Shown here piece after piece: positions 1 to 11,317 of a stretch of 64,000 nucleotides of DNA. The DNA is from Augochlora pura (Eukaryota; Arthropoda; Insecta; Hymenoptera; Halictidae), in contig NC_135772.1 in NCBI RefSeq assembly GCF_028453695.1, forward strand, positions 9,300,001-9,364,000, written 5' to 3'. The notes under the pieces are model-generated. The model was not told the origin of the DNA. It worked only from the letters and a program-made list of their open reading frames with translations, and did no database searches. A program made the translations under genes and the position numbers. Each line of letters starts with the position of its first letter. The first letter of the stretch is position 1.

Positions 1-1036
1 GATAAAAAGAAATATTCACATGATCTTTAATATTCTATAAAATAATGTGTAATTTTAATTATAGTTATTTTCAACTACAATGAATGATTTTACATGATCC
101 AATATAATTTGAACACAACTTTTAGCTTTACAATATAGAAATTTTCTCTAGTGTTAATTTTTACTATGAAATTCATATTGATATGAATATAAAGTGTAGA
201 ATACTGTGTTAAATGGTAAGAAGTTAAAAGAGAAATGCTTAATTTACTAATTTAATTTCTGTTATAGAAGATAATAGTGCTGTCCCTTGCAAAAAATGTG
301 AAACCTAACAATGTAAACATTGATAGCGAGAATCATACACAATTGTTAAGAATGTTCGCATCAATAATGCAATCCGAACAAAATAATTAGGTTAATATAA
401 ATAGAAAATTAATATAAATCATTAGGTATCTAACAATCTCAGGATATTAAAAACAATTATCTGATAAATTCTACTGTCATCTTCTTTGTGTGGATTACTA
501 AAAATGTCACTGGACTTTTTCATGTTGTTTATATAATTTCTTTCTCATTTTCGTATTCTAGCGAATAGAACATTGTCTCCAATTTGTTAAAGAAAGAAAA
601 ATATTTACTGATTTTTCAATATATATAATCAAATGTTATAAACATTTTCATATTTATTTGTGTACTACAAAATGAAATATATACTATATATATATATCTG
701 TATATACATGTAATATGAACGTATATATACAATAAAACAAATATGTATACGTGTATATATACATATATGAATGTATATATACATATACATTCACATGTAC
801 ACACATATATACACAATTATTTCTTATATATATGACGCTATTTTCTGTTTATGATATGTATGCAAAGGATTTCCGTTATGATCACAGCAACAATTCCGAT
901 TCAACACTTTCTGCGAAGGATAGCACTTTGATTGCATTTATCTGAAAATTTACCTAGCTCTGGTGCAATCGTACCGTGGTCGAAATTACCCCCCTCCGAA
1001 TACCCCCGACACATCAATTGCTAGAATGATATTTAC
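1..1036. other. AT-rich non-coding stretch with TA/CA-rich simple repeat
   Basis: I see no credible coding sequence here. Positions about 660-815 are a degenerate TA/TG/CA-rich simple-sequence tract (repeats of tatata, catata and gtatat), and the short ORFs over it are low-complexity artefacts. The rest is AT-rich with no recognisable repeat ends. Confidence 0.5.
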
Positions 1037-1070
1037 CTGATAGGGATGGGCCTGGTGCTTTTCGAAGTAC
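1037..1070 (-). CDS. Candidate 34-nt exon on the minus strand
   Basis: Reading the minus strand, a good 3' splice site (T-rich tract then ttcag, ending at 1071) and a good donor (CAG|gtaaat at 1037/1036) bracket 34 nt. All that can be said is that the splice signals are strong and the segment lies at the edge of a locally GC-richer block (about 950-1620), as a first or second exon of a gene continuing left of the window would. No partner exon was found, so reading frame and product are unknown. It could equally be a chance pair of splice-like sites. Confidence 0.25.
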
Positions 1071-1620
1071 CTGAAATCAGAAAAAAGCGTAGAATGAATG
1101 AGCCTGTTTCAAGAGTGAAGAGTGAAATTTTTATCGGGAAAATTTCTACTACGAATGGCGGGTAGCAGTAATGTCGAACGGGTCGAATGGACGAAGTACG
1201 GGTGGATGAGAGGTTGGTTGTGTCAGGATTGGATATTTGACGGCGGTACCCTACCCATCGCTGATCCGTTGCGGTTTCCTCGCATGCATTACCATCAATG
1301 CCGGTGTCTGTGGGAAATTCGCGGCCTCGGATGTTCCCTTTTCGGTCGGTCAATGTCATAAAAACAACATTAACGCTTATTTAACAGTCAACTTCTCTTT
1401 CTACCCGGACGCCATGTCACATACGTGATCGGCCGCTGCCGGTGTCAGCGTAGCCGAACCGTTCGAACCACGTCTGCGCTTCAGTATGCAACTTTTCTTC
1501 GCAGGGGCGTACATACTAAGGCCGGGGGCCACTGAAAGACAGTGATTGAATTGTGAAGCATCCGACCATCGCACATAACTCCATCTAGAGTTACGAACTA
1601 TACATTCTTCACACAAGCAT
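1071..1620. other. Locally GC-richer block, possible 5' region of a leftward gene
   Basis: Base composition rises above the flanking DNA and CpG dinucleotides are frequent (for example 1240-1345 and 1405-1500). Overlapping ORFs of 60-108 codons exist on both strands but none resembles a known protein or shows codon bias. In insect genomes such blocks often mark promoters or 5' exons. With the candidate exon at 1037-1070 this may be the upstream part of a minus-strand gene lying left of the window; this is inference. Confidence 0.25.
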
Positions 1621-3530
1621 ACTTAACGACAATAATAATTCGTATATAAACCGGGAGATGTCTCGCATCACTTTTTCAATGAAATTTAATAATGTTAAAA
1701 TCCATGTTTTTCAATAAACTCAATGTACAATATTTTGATTAAATATATCCGTACAATTCGTATTTCATACGTTTATTTAATAATTTCTATCTTATCGATA
1801 AGAAAGGTTTCGATAGGAAAGGTATCGAAAGGTATCGATAAGAAATATTAAATTAAACATATAGATAATGGAATTTGAAGTAAAAAAGGAACCTTAAATA
1901 TTGTAAATAATATAGTTATAGATACCGTAAATGATACCTCCGATAACGTTTGTGTTTCGTGATTAACAGTAAATTGTTATAACTCTTTTGGTTATCGTTG
2001 ACGAAGCAACGTTTACTACTCGAATCACATTCAATAGTTTTCCACACTATTTCTTCCTCTTGAGAGATACTATGTACAAATCATGACATTTATATTTACG
2101 ACATATATTTAATAATATAAGTAATATAACCATTGACATTCGCGAATGCTTGAAAGTAAGTTAAACATTAGATGTTGTTTGCACGGAAGTTACTTTAAGT
2201 ACTATTGTTAAAAGATGCAATGAAATGATTGCCTGATAGCCATACATGTGGTGTTACATTGTGTGATCATATGAATTTGAGGGGGAAAATTGTCGGTAGA
2301 CCGGGTAACTTGGTCAACGAAGTCATCTGGAAAATCGAATGCGAGTTCCAATTTGGTTTCTCCACATATTGATCTTCTATAAATAACAAAGACATTCCAA
2401 CAATGTTTATTTATTGTAAAGTTAACACGACCTTTTTTTATGTATTATACATTTTGGACTGTGAATTCATTAGCATAGTTTATCAGAAATCCATGCGTTA
2501 GTTGATGGTCTTCTGCGCACCTTTCTTGCACATCGCCAATCGCGTAAATGGGAAAGGCATAGCAGAGGAAACCTGTTATGTATATACGTATATGATGTTG
2601 TGTAAATACGTATGTACATATATCGAAATCGTCAACATAAATTTTACTGAGCTAAAGAAATAAAAACTGACCGAAATCAAGATAACTAATTTCAGTATTA
2701 ATTGACGGCATTAATCAATAATATTTTTGAAAGTCATACATACAAATACATATACATATGTTCATCAGCTGATATGCATCAATATGTAACAATGGCAAGT
2801 ACATATAGCAAATATTTTGACCCTTATCAACTAAGAAAACACTGTTGTCGGTTAGCATTGATGTTGGTTAAATAAAGCTTGTATTAGAAATGGTTAAAAA
2901 TTCCAACGTAATCCAAGAAAACCTTTCGCTTCGCTCATTCTGCTAGCTGCTACATGCTGTATAGACATATGTTTATGAAGTACAACAACAATGGCGGTAC
3001 ATCTAACCATTTGGCAGCGCTTTCATTGGTTTATTTGGTACCAGATAATGCAGTTTTCTAAAAATTGTTAATTCTCTTCTATTTCAGTTAGCCAACTAAA
3101 TAAATCTAATGGAAATAAAATATAAAATAAAAACTATCATGATTAACAATTTTAAAGATCTTGAACTTTGAGTGTAGTAAACTCCAGAGCCATGAAACGA
3201 TCCTAAAAGGATTGCACGATTTTACTGCTTTTTCTAATTTTAGATTAAATTGACAGTACATACGTTTAAACATTTATATCCGTACTATAAATGTTAAGAA
3301 AAAAACCATAAAATACCAAATTATGGAATATTTAAATGTCATGCAAGTAAACAATTTAAAGTTTAGCGTACATTTTTGTCAAATAGCGTTGAACATAAAC
3401 ATTTTATTTTGCTAAAAATTTTAATACGGAGTTATCAACTGTTATCATTTAATTCTGAGTTATCATTTGTTATTTATCCTATGTACATATAAGGTTTTAT
3501 ATTTTTTCCAATTCCTTTATCTCTCTTTTG
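1621..3530. other. AT-rich intergenic stretch
   Basis: Mostly AT-rich DNA without repeat termini that I can recognise. A small repeat of gataagaaa/ggtatcgata-like units lies at about 1795-1845. Two slightly GC-richer patches at about 2280-2380 and 2450-2572 are open on the minus strand; the second is listed separately as an exon candidate. Confidence 0.4.
2451..2572 (-). CDS. Candidate 122-nt exon, possible secreted-protein N-terminus
   Basis: On the minus strand this segment lies between an acceptor-like cataacag and a donor-like AAT|gtataa. In one frame it is open and reads a hydrophobic stretch (GFLCYAFPIYA) followed by a hydrophilic part with one cysteine (DVQERCAEDHQ). That looks like the end of a signal peptide and the start of a small mature protein; insect odorant-binding proteins have exons of this style, but one cysteine is far too little to assign a family. 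A second open patch at about 2283-2377, also on minus and preceded by tatttatag, could be the next exon, but joining the two in phase meets a stop after 18 codons. Weak candidate, possibly a gene relic. Confidence 0.18.
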
Positions 3531-4189
3531 CAGTAGGGTAGGGGTTCTTTAAAGACTGTGACCACGCCTGTGATCATACATCCGAAACTTGGCTTGAAAC
3601 GCTACGACCACGGCGGCGTTCCCGTAGCATCAACGTGATACATTGCGTTTGTCTCGGACTTGATTTTCAAAGTATATAAATTGTTGTGTGAGTTTCGAAT
3701 CCACCGACAGTAGAAGGTGCAACACGCAGTGAACTAATTGTGTCAATTGTGCGCTAATTGCGAAAACGAAAAAAAATCAAAGCAATGAGAACGACAATTT
3801 AAAAAGGGGTTGTCGGTCGCGCTCGGTTAGTTTCGTTTTGTTAGCGGGTATGTAGGTAGTAGTAATACACAATACAAACATAAAAAGACGCAAGAAAGTG
3901 GAGGGGGACAGGTGCTTGGTGTCACTGTGCTCTCTCTCTACCTTTGCCCTAGACGCTTCCGATAACAAGCTTGAACAGAGGAAATCTTGCGCACTCTTGT
4001 TGTGACTGTCATCTCTCGACATTTTCTGTGCGATGTACTTCGTGTACTGACACGCTCATTATAAACTAATTGTTTCTTAAATGCTATATCAGCATGTGTA
4101 TGATTGTCGTTCGTTTGATCTGATTTTGTTGTTTTTCGCGCGAATGGTGCATTACACTGGATTTGTTCGACGAAGAGTAGGTAATGATT

Positions 4190-4237
<48 letters not shown>

Positions 4238-4300
4238 CTCCCCCTCTCTTTCTGTCTTCATTTCTCACTCTTCCTTTTTCTTCCCCCTTGTGTAGTAGGG
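3531..4300 (+). promoter_or_regulatory. GC/CpG-richer block upstream of gene A: putative promoter and 5' UTR
   Basis: Composition changes sharply from AT-rich flanks. A TATA-like tatataaat lies at about 3674. A donor-like GTAG|gtaatg lies at 4180/4181, and an acceptor-like ttttatag ends at 4686, just before the first coding exon of gene A. A model with a 5' UTR exon ending at 4180 spliced to 4687 is therefore possible. The block contains a (TC)n microsatellite (4193-4236). Its left edge (gtaggggtt) resembles the left end of the solo LTR at 15274, so an LTR fragment used as a promoter is an alternative. Nothing here proves transcription. Confidence 0.3.
4193..4236. repeat. (TC)n microsatellite
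   Basis: About 21 near-perfect CT/TC dinucleotides, followed by a C/T-rich tail to about 4290. Short ORFs running through it are artefacts of the repeat. Confidence 0.9.
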
Positions 4301-4712
4301 TTTTATACATACAGTACTAAATAAACATTTCAGCATAATACAATTCTTGAAATCAAATTAATATTCATATCACGTATGTATTTTTTATCAGTAAGGAATT
4401 CCTTATAGATTTGTTATGGGATAATAATAGATTCATCAATTCGTATGCAAATTTCAATAATATGATAAACAAAGATGAACAATATTTAATATAGTTATTG
4501 ACTAATGATTGCTATTTAAATATGTATTTAGTTATTACTTGCAATTAACGATTGCATTTTTTACTTTGTTGATGTAAAATTATAATTAAATTTGCAGATT
4601 AAAAGTTTAAAGTTACCTATACTTTTTATATAACTATATAACAGCTGGATTATTAAATACAATTATAATTCCAACATATTTTATAGAGAAGTATAATAGT
4701 AAAGGAATCACA

Positions 4713-7700
4713 ATGAGTGATGAAAACTTGGAACAAATATACAATGCTTTCATTAATACATTTGAAAATGATAAAAATCAAGAATTTCTGGATAGTTCAA
4801 CTCCAGAAGTCAAATATTCAGACAATGAATTTTCTTGGATTCTTAAATTTAACAAAGTAATATCGTTATCTGTGGGATGTAGAAGTTCTCAGCTATTGGA
4901 ACATTTACTTTCTATGTATACACAGTGAGTTGATCGATTTATTTTTTCTTAAAAATGAACTTTATATAACATTTTGTTTAATTCTAATTAACTATTACAA
5001 GAAATATAAAAATTTATAAATTTGGAGAATAAACATAATAAGTAATAATTACATGTTTCAGGAATATTGTAACCAGTGTAAGTACATATTGTGGAAAAGC
5101 ACTGGACATGATAAAATTAAGAAATCATATAAGCAGTACCTTAACATATTTTCATTTTTACTGGCACGATATTAAAGAGGTATTAGAGAATGTTTATTGT
5201 TTTAATACTTCGACAACCAAAGGAATTACACTCAACTAAACAATGTTTAGAATTTTAAATTAGAATTATATATCTTTAGTTGTTTTGAGATATGTTCTTG
5301 AATAGGAAAATCTTCAGTAGAGACTGTAAAAATGAAAAAGTGTAATATACGATAAGTTAATGAAAATGTATTAATCAATTGTTTTATAGTTTGTAGATGA
5401 TTGCGAGTCATACCTAAATGCAATGTCAGTGTTATTAGGCATTTACATAGACATGGAGCTTAAAACTTCTGGATACACTAAAGATTATACTTCATTAGTT
5501 GCAAAACTTTTTTCTGCACTATGGATATATTTAAGTAAGTCCATATGAATTTTTAGCTGTAAATGTTAATAGTATCCTTATATAATATTAAATTTTATTC
5601 TAGATAACTCAGAAAAGCATATCTTTAGAGTACTACTTAAACTTAAGTATACTACTAAAAAATCTATACAAATATGTGAACCTATAATCATGTATGTAAA
5701 TAATCTTTCTTTCATAGAGAATAATTAAAACACAACATTTTCTTAGTAACATTGTCATTTATATCATTACTTTCTCATATTAGGAAAAGTTTTAAACACA
5801 TGAGACGGAATGTGGAACAAATGTGGACAGATGTAGAATATGTCAGATATTTGCTTATGTTAAAAATATTGAAAAGAATGAAGGAAAGTATCAGAGAAGT
5901 TAAAGAAGTAAATAAGATGGCTTTAACAATCTTAGGATCACATGCACCAGAAATGTGTGATAAGCTATTAAAAATTATACCAAAACCTCCAGTGGGACAT
6001 AAAAATGAAACACTCTGGCTGTTATAACCAAATGTGTTCGATTTAAAAAAAGCATGCAGCAATTTTTTAGCATTTGAAGACTCGATATCTATGCAGTCAA
6101 ATAACCCTTATTTAATTAAAAATTCTGATTTAAATAACTTTCAACTATCACAGGTAATTATCTAACACACACGCGCGTGTGGACAATCTTATACTTTACA
6201 TATTTACTTTTTTATATTTATAGATCATTTCATTGTACAGTACAAATGTTGTTCGAGACTATAATACAAATTTTGAATTCAATAAATGTGAGACGAATAA
6301 GTTTCAAAATACTGTAGATTACAGTGAACTTGTGAATCGGACACTTTCCACAACAAGGAGAAGTAAATTTAACAAATTTAGGAAAGCACAGAAATTGAAA
6401 TCTAAGGAAATTATATTCATTGACTTAACTGATGATAATGAGTCATTGGAAACAGGTGAAGAGAAGAGAAAGAGAAAAAGGTCTAGAAGAAAATTAGAGT
6501 GGTTAAAAATAATGAGGAAAAAATATAAAATAAAAAAATCAGTTGTCGATGTAAATCGCAGAAATGATGTAGAAATTGCAGATGTCCATAGCGCAGAAAA
6601 TTCCAAAATTGATCCAGATAAAAGTCATTTAGAATATTTACCAATTTCAGACAATAAAGTTAGTGACAGTACAGAAAGCTATACCACAGTGGAAGAAGAA
6701 AACGATCACACACATGTGAATTCTGAATGTATGCACGATTACATTTTCAATAAACGAAATAAAGAACTAAAATATTCAGTGCATAAACAATGTGACATCT
6801 GCACTTTATTACTAAAACAAAATGATATACAGCATAACAGAATTTTATTTTTAATAGAATTTTTAAATGCTGTAGGCCAGAATGTTAAAGAACCAAAGGC
6901 CATATTGGATTTATTTAGAGAAAGTAAAAAACAAACTGCAATGTCATCTCAACATACATTTGTTTGTAAAAATGCTGCAAATGAATCTCGTGAAATAAAT
7001 ATTCAGGAAATATTTTCCCAGCCAAATAGTTCTGTACATTTAAAAGCATGCCAAGAAGAAATTGTAAACTCACAATCCATAAAACAAGAGTTGCCAATTA
7101 GTACAGATTGTAATATCAAAGAAACTGACAATACTTATTGTCAAAATAAGTCACTTGGTTTGCAAAATGATGATAGTCTTTCTCACGATTTCAAATCGTC
7201 AAGCATTTCACAAATTTCGGAGACTATAAAGAATAAACTTTGTGACAGTCATAAATGCATGTGTTCCATTAAGAAAACTGATGTGAAACCTTTTGTTTGT
7301 CATAATTATAATATAGTTAATACTGCAAAAAGCGATGGTACACTGCAGGCTATAATTGACGGCAGTTCTACGAGCAAAAAATCATCGATCCGTGACAAAA
7401 ATATTATCTGCATGCTAAGTGATCTGGATAAATGTATGGATGTTCTGAATCGGATCAGTGAACATATTGTAACTGTACATGCTGAGAAGCAACGTCTAAA
7501 ATGTTCAGATAAAATCGACGTTTGTGCCGTTTCAACTACAGTTTCTAAGGATCAGAGTGTAAAATCATCATTGGGCTGGACACAAAATACCAATTTAATG
7601 AATTCGGAGAAATTGAGTAAAATTCTAGAATTATATGAGAATAGAGACCTTTTTGATATATGTAGCTGTAAAGATTCTCATAGACAGGATAATCAAGAAG

Positions 7701-9988
7701 CTATTACAGTGTTAAATCAGTTAAAGTGCGAGTCAGACGACTATAAAAAATGTATAGCTCCAATATCTCAACCAAAAGATACATTTTTTCATGAGAAAAA
7801 TCATGTTACTTTTTCTGGAAATAAACTGTCAGATAATTTTGTTCATAGTCATGTAAAATCAGAGTTAGGACAGCTTGTGAAAGGAGAAAATCTTGAAGTT
7901 TTTGAATCTATAATGAATCAATCAGAAAACGAAAATAAACGTGAACATTCTGTAGCAGTGAACAGTGAAGTAGATGACAATGAATATTTTTCGTACGATC
8001 TGAGATTTGCGGAGTCTCTTAACGAAAATATACGCTCTGAGTCTATGTCACAAAATCTGTTGCAAAAAAATGATATAACCAAAGCACAATCGGTGGAGGA
8101 ATTTGAAAAAATCGATATTTTAGGCAGTATTTTAAATGGAGATATAACTATGGAAGATGAACAAAAGATGTTAGAAGAGTCACAATCTTTGTTCATGTCA
8201 CCTATTATTACAGAATTTTTCTTGCAAGCTAAAGACACATATGCGAATGACGAAGAAGATAAAGATGCTATGTCGAATACAACAAATTTCGTGACTCCAT
8301 TACCAGAAGGTAGTCTTGGAATTACTGAAATATTTAATTCTCTACTGGATTTTGAATTAACAAATATGAATTCGTTGCCAAACGATCTGATGTATTCAAA
8401 TGTACAGACAGTCAATCCCCAATTAATTAGAAAGAGCTTTGAAGAAGAAAATCTATCTAAAACCGTTAATATGTTTGAAGTAATTTCTCAACCAGAAGTG
8501 ATTACAGTCAGTAAAAGCGATGAAGAAAATATGTTAGAAAAGGAAAATGAATCCTCTATCTTTTGTCAATCAAATATGTCAGTCAATTCAGATAACATAT
8601 TTTCTCATCTAAAAGAGTCGTTCCCAAAATACAATGTTTCTAGTCCTACAGATAAGTTTAGTATTAATACTGTAATAGAAAAGGATTATATTTATCGAAA
8701 GGAGGATATTGCTAAGCAAGCCCAACCTTTGAATAGAATGAAATATGTTTCATCTAAATTATGCATCCCCAATGATACTACATCGAGTACATTATTAAAT
8801 TATGAAAGTGAACAGGATTTCCCGTCGTCAAATAAAGATGCTTCTGTGGAACATGAAAGAAGTGCTTTCTTAATAAAAAAATCTTCAAAGTCTGAATCAT
8901 TGTCTTCCACAGATTTGATACCACCTAATAATACCATAGATTCATGGTGCGAGAATTTAGAGCATGAACATTTTTTAAAGGAAAGAAATATTCAGAAGGA
9001 TATACAGAGCAGTTGCAAAGGAAAAAAAAATCATATTCCACAGCATAAAATAGAAGTTAGTGTTCAATCCAGATCATCTAAACGAAAGTTAAAACATAAA
9101 ATGAAAATGAAAAAAGAGAAGAAAGAAGAAGATTTAGATTTATTTTCTATTCAACCTGATAAAGATGAATTGAGCTTAAAATATTCGCAAATTAATGTTA
9201 TTAATCCTACGAGTCATCAGGATGTTCAGAGCACGTGTAAACTGCCATTATCACCATTTGACATATCATATCATCAGAAATCAGCACAGACTATATGTAC
9301 ATCTAGAAACATATACAAACAATTAAAGTGCGTGGGTATTCAACAGTTGCGAAACTTGTCCCCTTGTAAACAACAAGTTTTATTGAATTATCAAGGAGAC
9401 TCCACAACTGACAATGCTATCATCAAAGAAGATTTCAAGCTGGAGGACTCCCATCTTACCATGGAAGATAACATCTGGAAGGATTCAACTGTGTTGCTTA
9501 GATCTGTGGAGAAACAAAATCCACCAGGAAGCAAAACTCACTACAAATTTTCCAAAACAGATGTGAGGCTCGATAAAGACATTAACAAAGTAAATATTTT
9601 TACAAATAAACATATAGCAGATTTTTCGAATAATATTTTCATCAAGCCTGGTATTAAATGGACGTTGCAGAATATAGATACAGAGTCGTCAAAATTTGTT
9701 ATAAAACAAATCACTGCATCGATAGACGAAGAAACGCCTCTGAAGAAAAAGAAATTAACTTCCAACCATTCCTCAAACATAGAAACAACTGCTATTGTTT
9801 GTTCTGCGAATCAGGAAGGAGTGCAAAAGACACATTATGCATCAATGAAGAAAGGTAAATTTAGTTTGCTTGAGTCCACTTCAATTTCCTTTAAATATGG
9901 AGTGGTGCTTATTCAAAATCTTTCCTTTACAGTAGTCTATATTTTTACATTTAACTATTTCAATTCATACACTATGTTAGTTAGTTAA
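4713..9988 (+). CDS. Gene A: large SIM-bearing protein of unknown family, paralogue of gene B, with an in-frame stop
   Basis: Coding exons deduced from splice sites and frame: 4713-4924, 5062-5179, 5390-5534, 5604-5691, 5784-6153, 6224-9854 or 9988. All GT-AG junctions keep frame. Exons 2-5 are 118, 145, 88 and 370 nt, identical to exons 3-6 of the minus-strand gene at 21158-28410. Residues 1-310 are predicted helical with conserved blocks (WIL-F near residue 40, YLNxMSxLLxxYIDMELK in exon 3). The last exon begins with a hydrophobic-acidic FIDLTDD (6416-6436), typical of SUMO-interaction motifs, then a K/R-rich run and KLEWL. The rest is acidic, Ser/Asn-rich and probably disordered, with SUMO-acceptor-like IKQE (7079-7090) and VKSE and scattered Cys pairs. 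Oddity: codon 269 is TAA (6025-6027), after which the homology resumes in frame (FDLKK). The start is the first ATG of an exon preceded by an acceptor at 4686. The true end is uncertain: the last about 40 codons to 9988 look intronic, and a donor AAG|gtaaat at 9854 may lead to 10665-10700. Nuclear SUMO-linked role is inference; family unknown. Confidence 0.75.
6410..6436 (+). other. SUMO-interaction-type motif in gene A
   Basis: Codons read I-I-F-I-D-L-T-D-D, a hydrophobic core followed by acidic residues, the standard SIM pattern seen in proteins such as RNF4 and PIAS. The equivalent position of gene B (about 24540-24565, minus) reads I-V-I-I-D-L-T-S-D. In both, a basic stretch and a K-L-x-W-L block follow within about 30 residues. 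Motif conservation between diverged copies supports function, but binding is not shown. Confidence 0.65.
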
Positions 9989-11280
9989 TATCACAGTTCT
10001 ATAAATTAGACGCTCCAATGTAATATAGTTAAAATAAAATAGTTCTTAATGCCTACATGGAAGATCAGCGCTAAAAAGATACTATTACACCAACTGGAAG
10101 ATGTCACCTCATTCAAGGCGCCTTATAACTATCTTAGAGATCTATAATTCAAGACTGATATTTATATTTGAAAGTTAAAACGCTTTTAACGTTTAAGTAA
10201 TTTAAGAATTCATACTGTGATATCCATGTGTATACACAAAGTATTCAAATGAAATTGGTATCCTGTTACTGAACAAGTACTTTGAAATTGTTATTCACTA
10301 GTTATAAAAAATATCTAGTAGCGTATTAGATTGAAATTTCATTATCTTTTATATAGTTGGTCACTGCCTCTTTTTTTAGTGGCCTAAATCACGTATACCA
10401 CGCAATCCCATTCTTTATTCTAATACAATTCATCTGCGGTCAATTATAAAGCATATCTTAAGTATAATACTAAAAAATGAAAACATAACGTTTTAAAAAC
10501 ATATATGATTCGGTAAGTTTATTATGACTATATAAATACTTTAAAATATGCTTAGTTTTATTTGAAAATATGCATTTTGAAAATAGAATTATTATCTTGC
10601 GCACTATAGTAATATTTTAAAATGTAACATTAAGATAATGAATTAAAGAATATTTTTTTTGCAGGTTTAATATGTACAAATGGAAGGAAGAGTATGGTAG
10701 GTGAGTGAATTTAAAACATGTACAATGTTTCTAAAATAAGCCTTACACACTTGTTAACGTGAATAAGTGTATTAAATATATTTGCAAATAAATTTCTATA
10801 AAGTTTCACGTACTTTATAGAAATAAAAGTGATTGCAAAAGAGACGAAGCATAAATGTATGCGCTGTTCTCTTATTTTAAGATTAATTTGGTTTCCAAAG
10901 ATTCCAAGAACCGCTGTTGCTAGTGGAGTGATCATATATATGATAAAGTTTTAAACCAGTACTGCTTAGAGATACAGTCATTTATGCATGAGGACATACA
11001 AAAGGTGTAGAAAGTATTCACACACCTTTTAAAACGGAATAATTTTTTTATAAATGAGCCAAGCGATCCAAATTATTAGACAGATTAGTTTACTAGTATT
11101 AGCTTACTCTACTATAGTGAAAAAATTATTTTCAAAAATTGCAATTTATTGGCATAATAAAAGAAGTAAGGAATTACTTTTTAAATCTTTTATCATGCTA
11201 ACCAATTGTAACTTTTTAAAACAATTCTTTTGTAAACTTTATCCCTTTAATATTCCAAAAAAATCTAAATAGATTCCAAT
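9989..11280. other. Spacer downstream of gene A
   Basis: AT-rich, with no ORF of interest. An aataaa-type signal occurs near 10030 and could serve gene A if it ends at 9988. A candidate small exon at 10665-10700 is listed separately. Confidence 0.4.
10665..10700 (+). CDS. Candidate 36-nt microexon extending gene A
   Basis: A strong acceptor (T-run then ttgcag ending at 10664) and a strong donor (TAG|gtgagt at 10700/10701) bracket 36 nt. Joined to the donor at 9854 (AAG|gtaaat, phase 1) the frame stays open through all 12 codons and leaves in phase 1 again. This would replace the hydrophobic, intron-like last 40 codons of the unspliced ORF. No further exon in phase was identified, so the model is incomplete. 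Confidence 0.3.
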
Positions 11281-11317
11281 TATGAAAAAGTTATTTCGTT
11301 TTAAAAGGTATATGAAT

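Noticed and set aside
3531..4310. Third solo LTR (AGTA flanks at both sides)
   Set aside because: The left edge resembles the LTR at 15274, but the right end lacks an inverted CCCTAC terminus. The 4-base flank match alone is weak.
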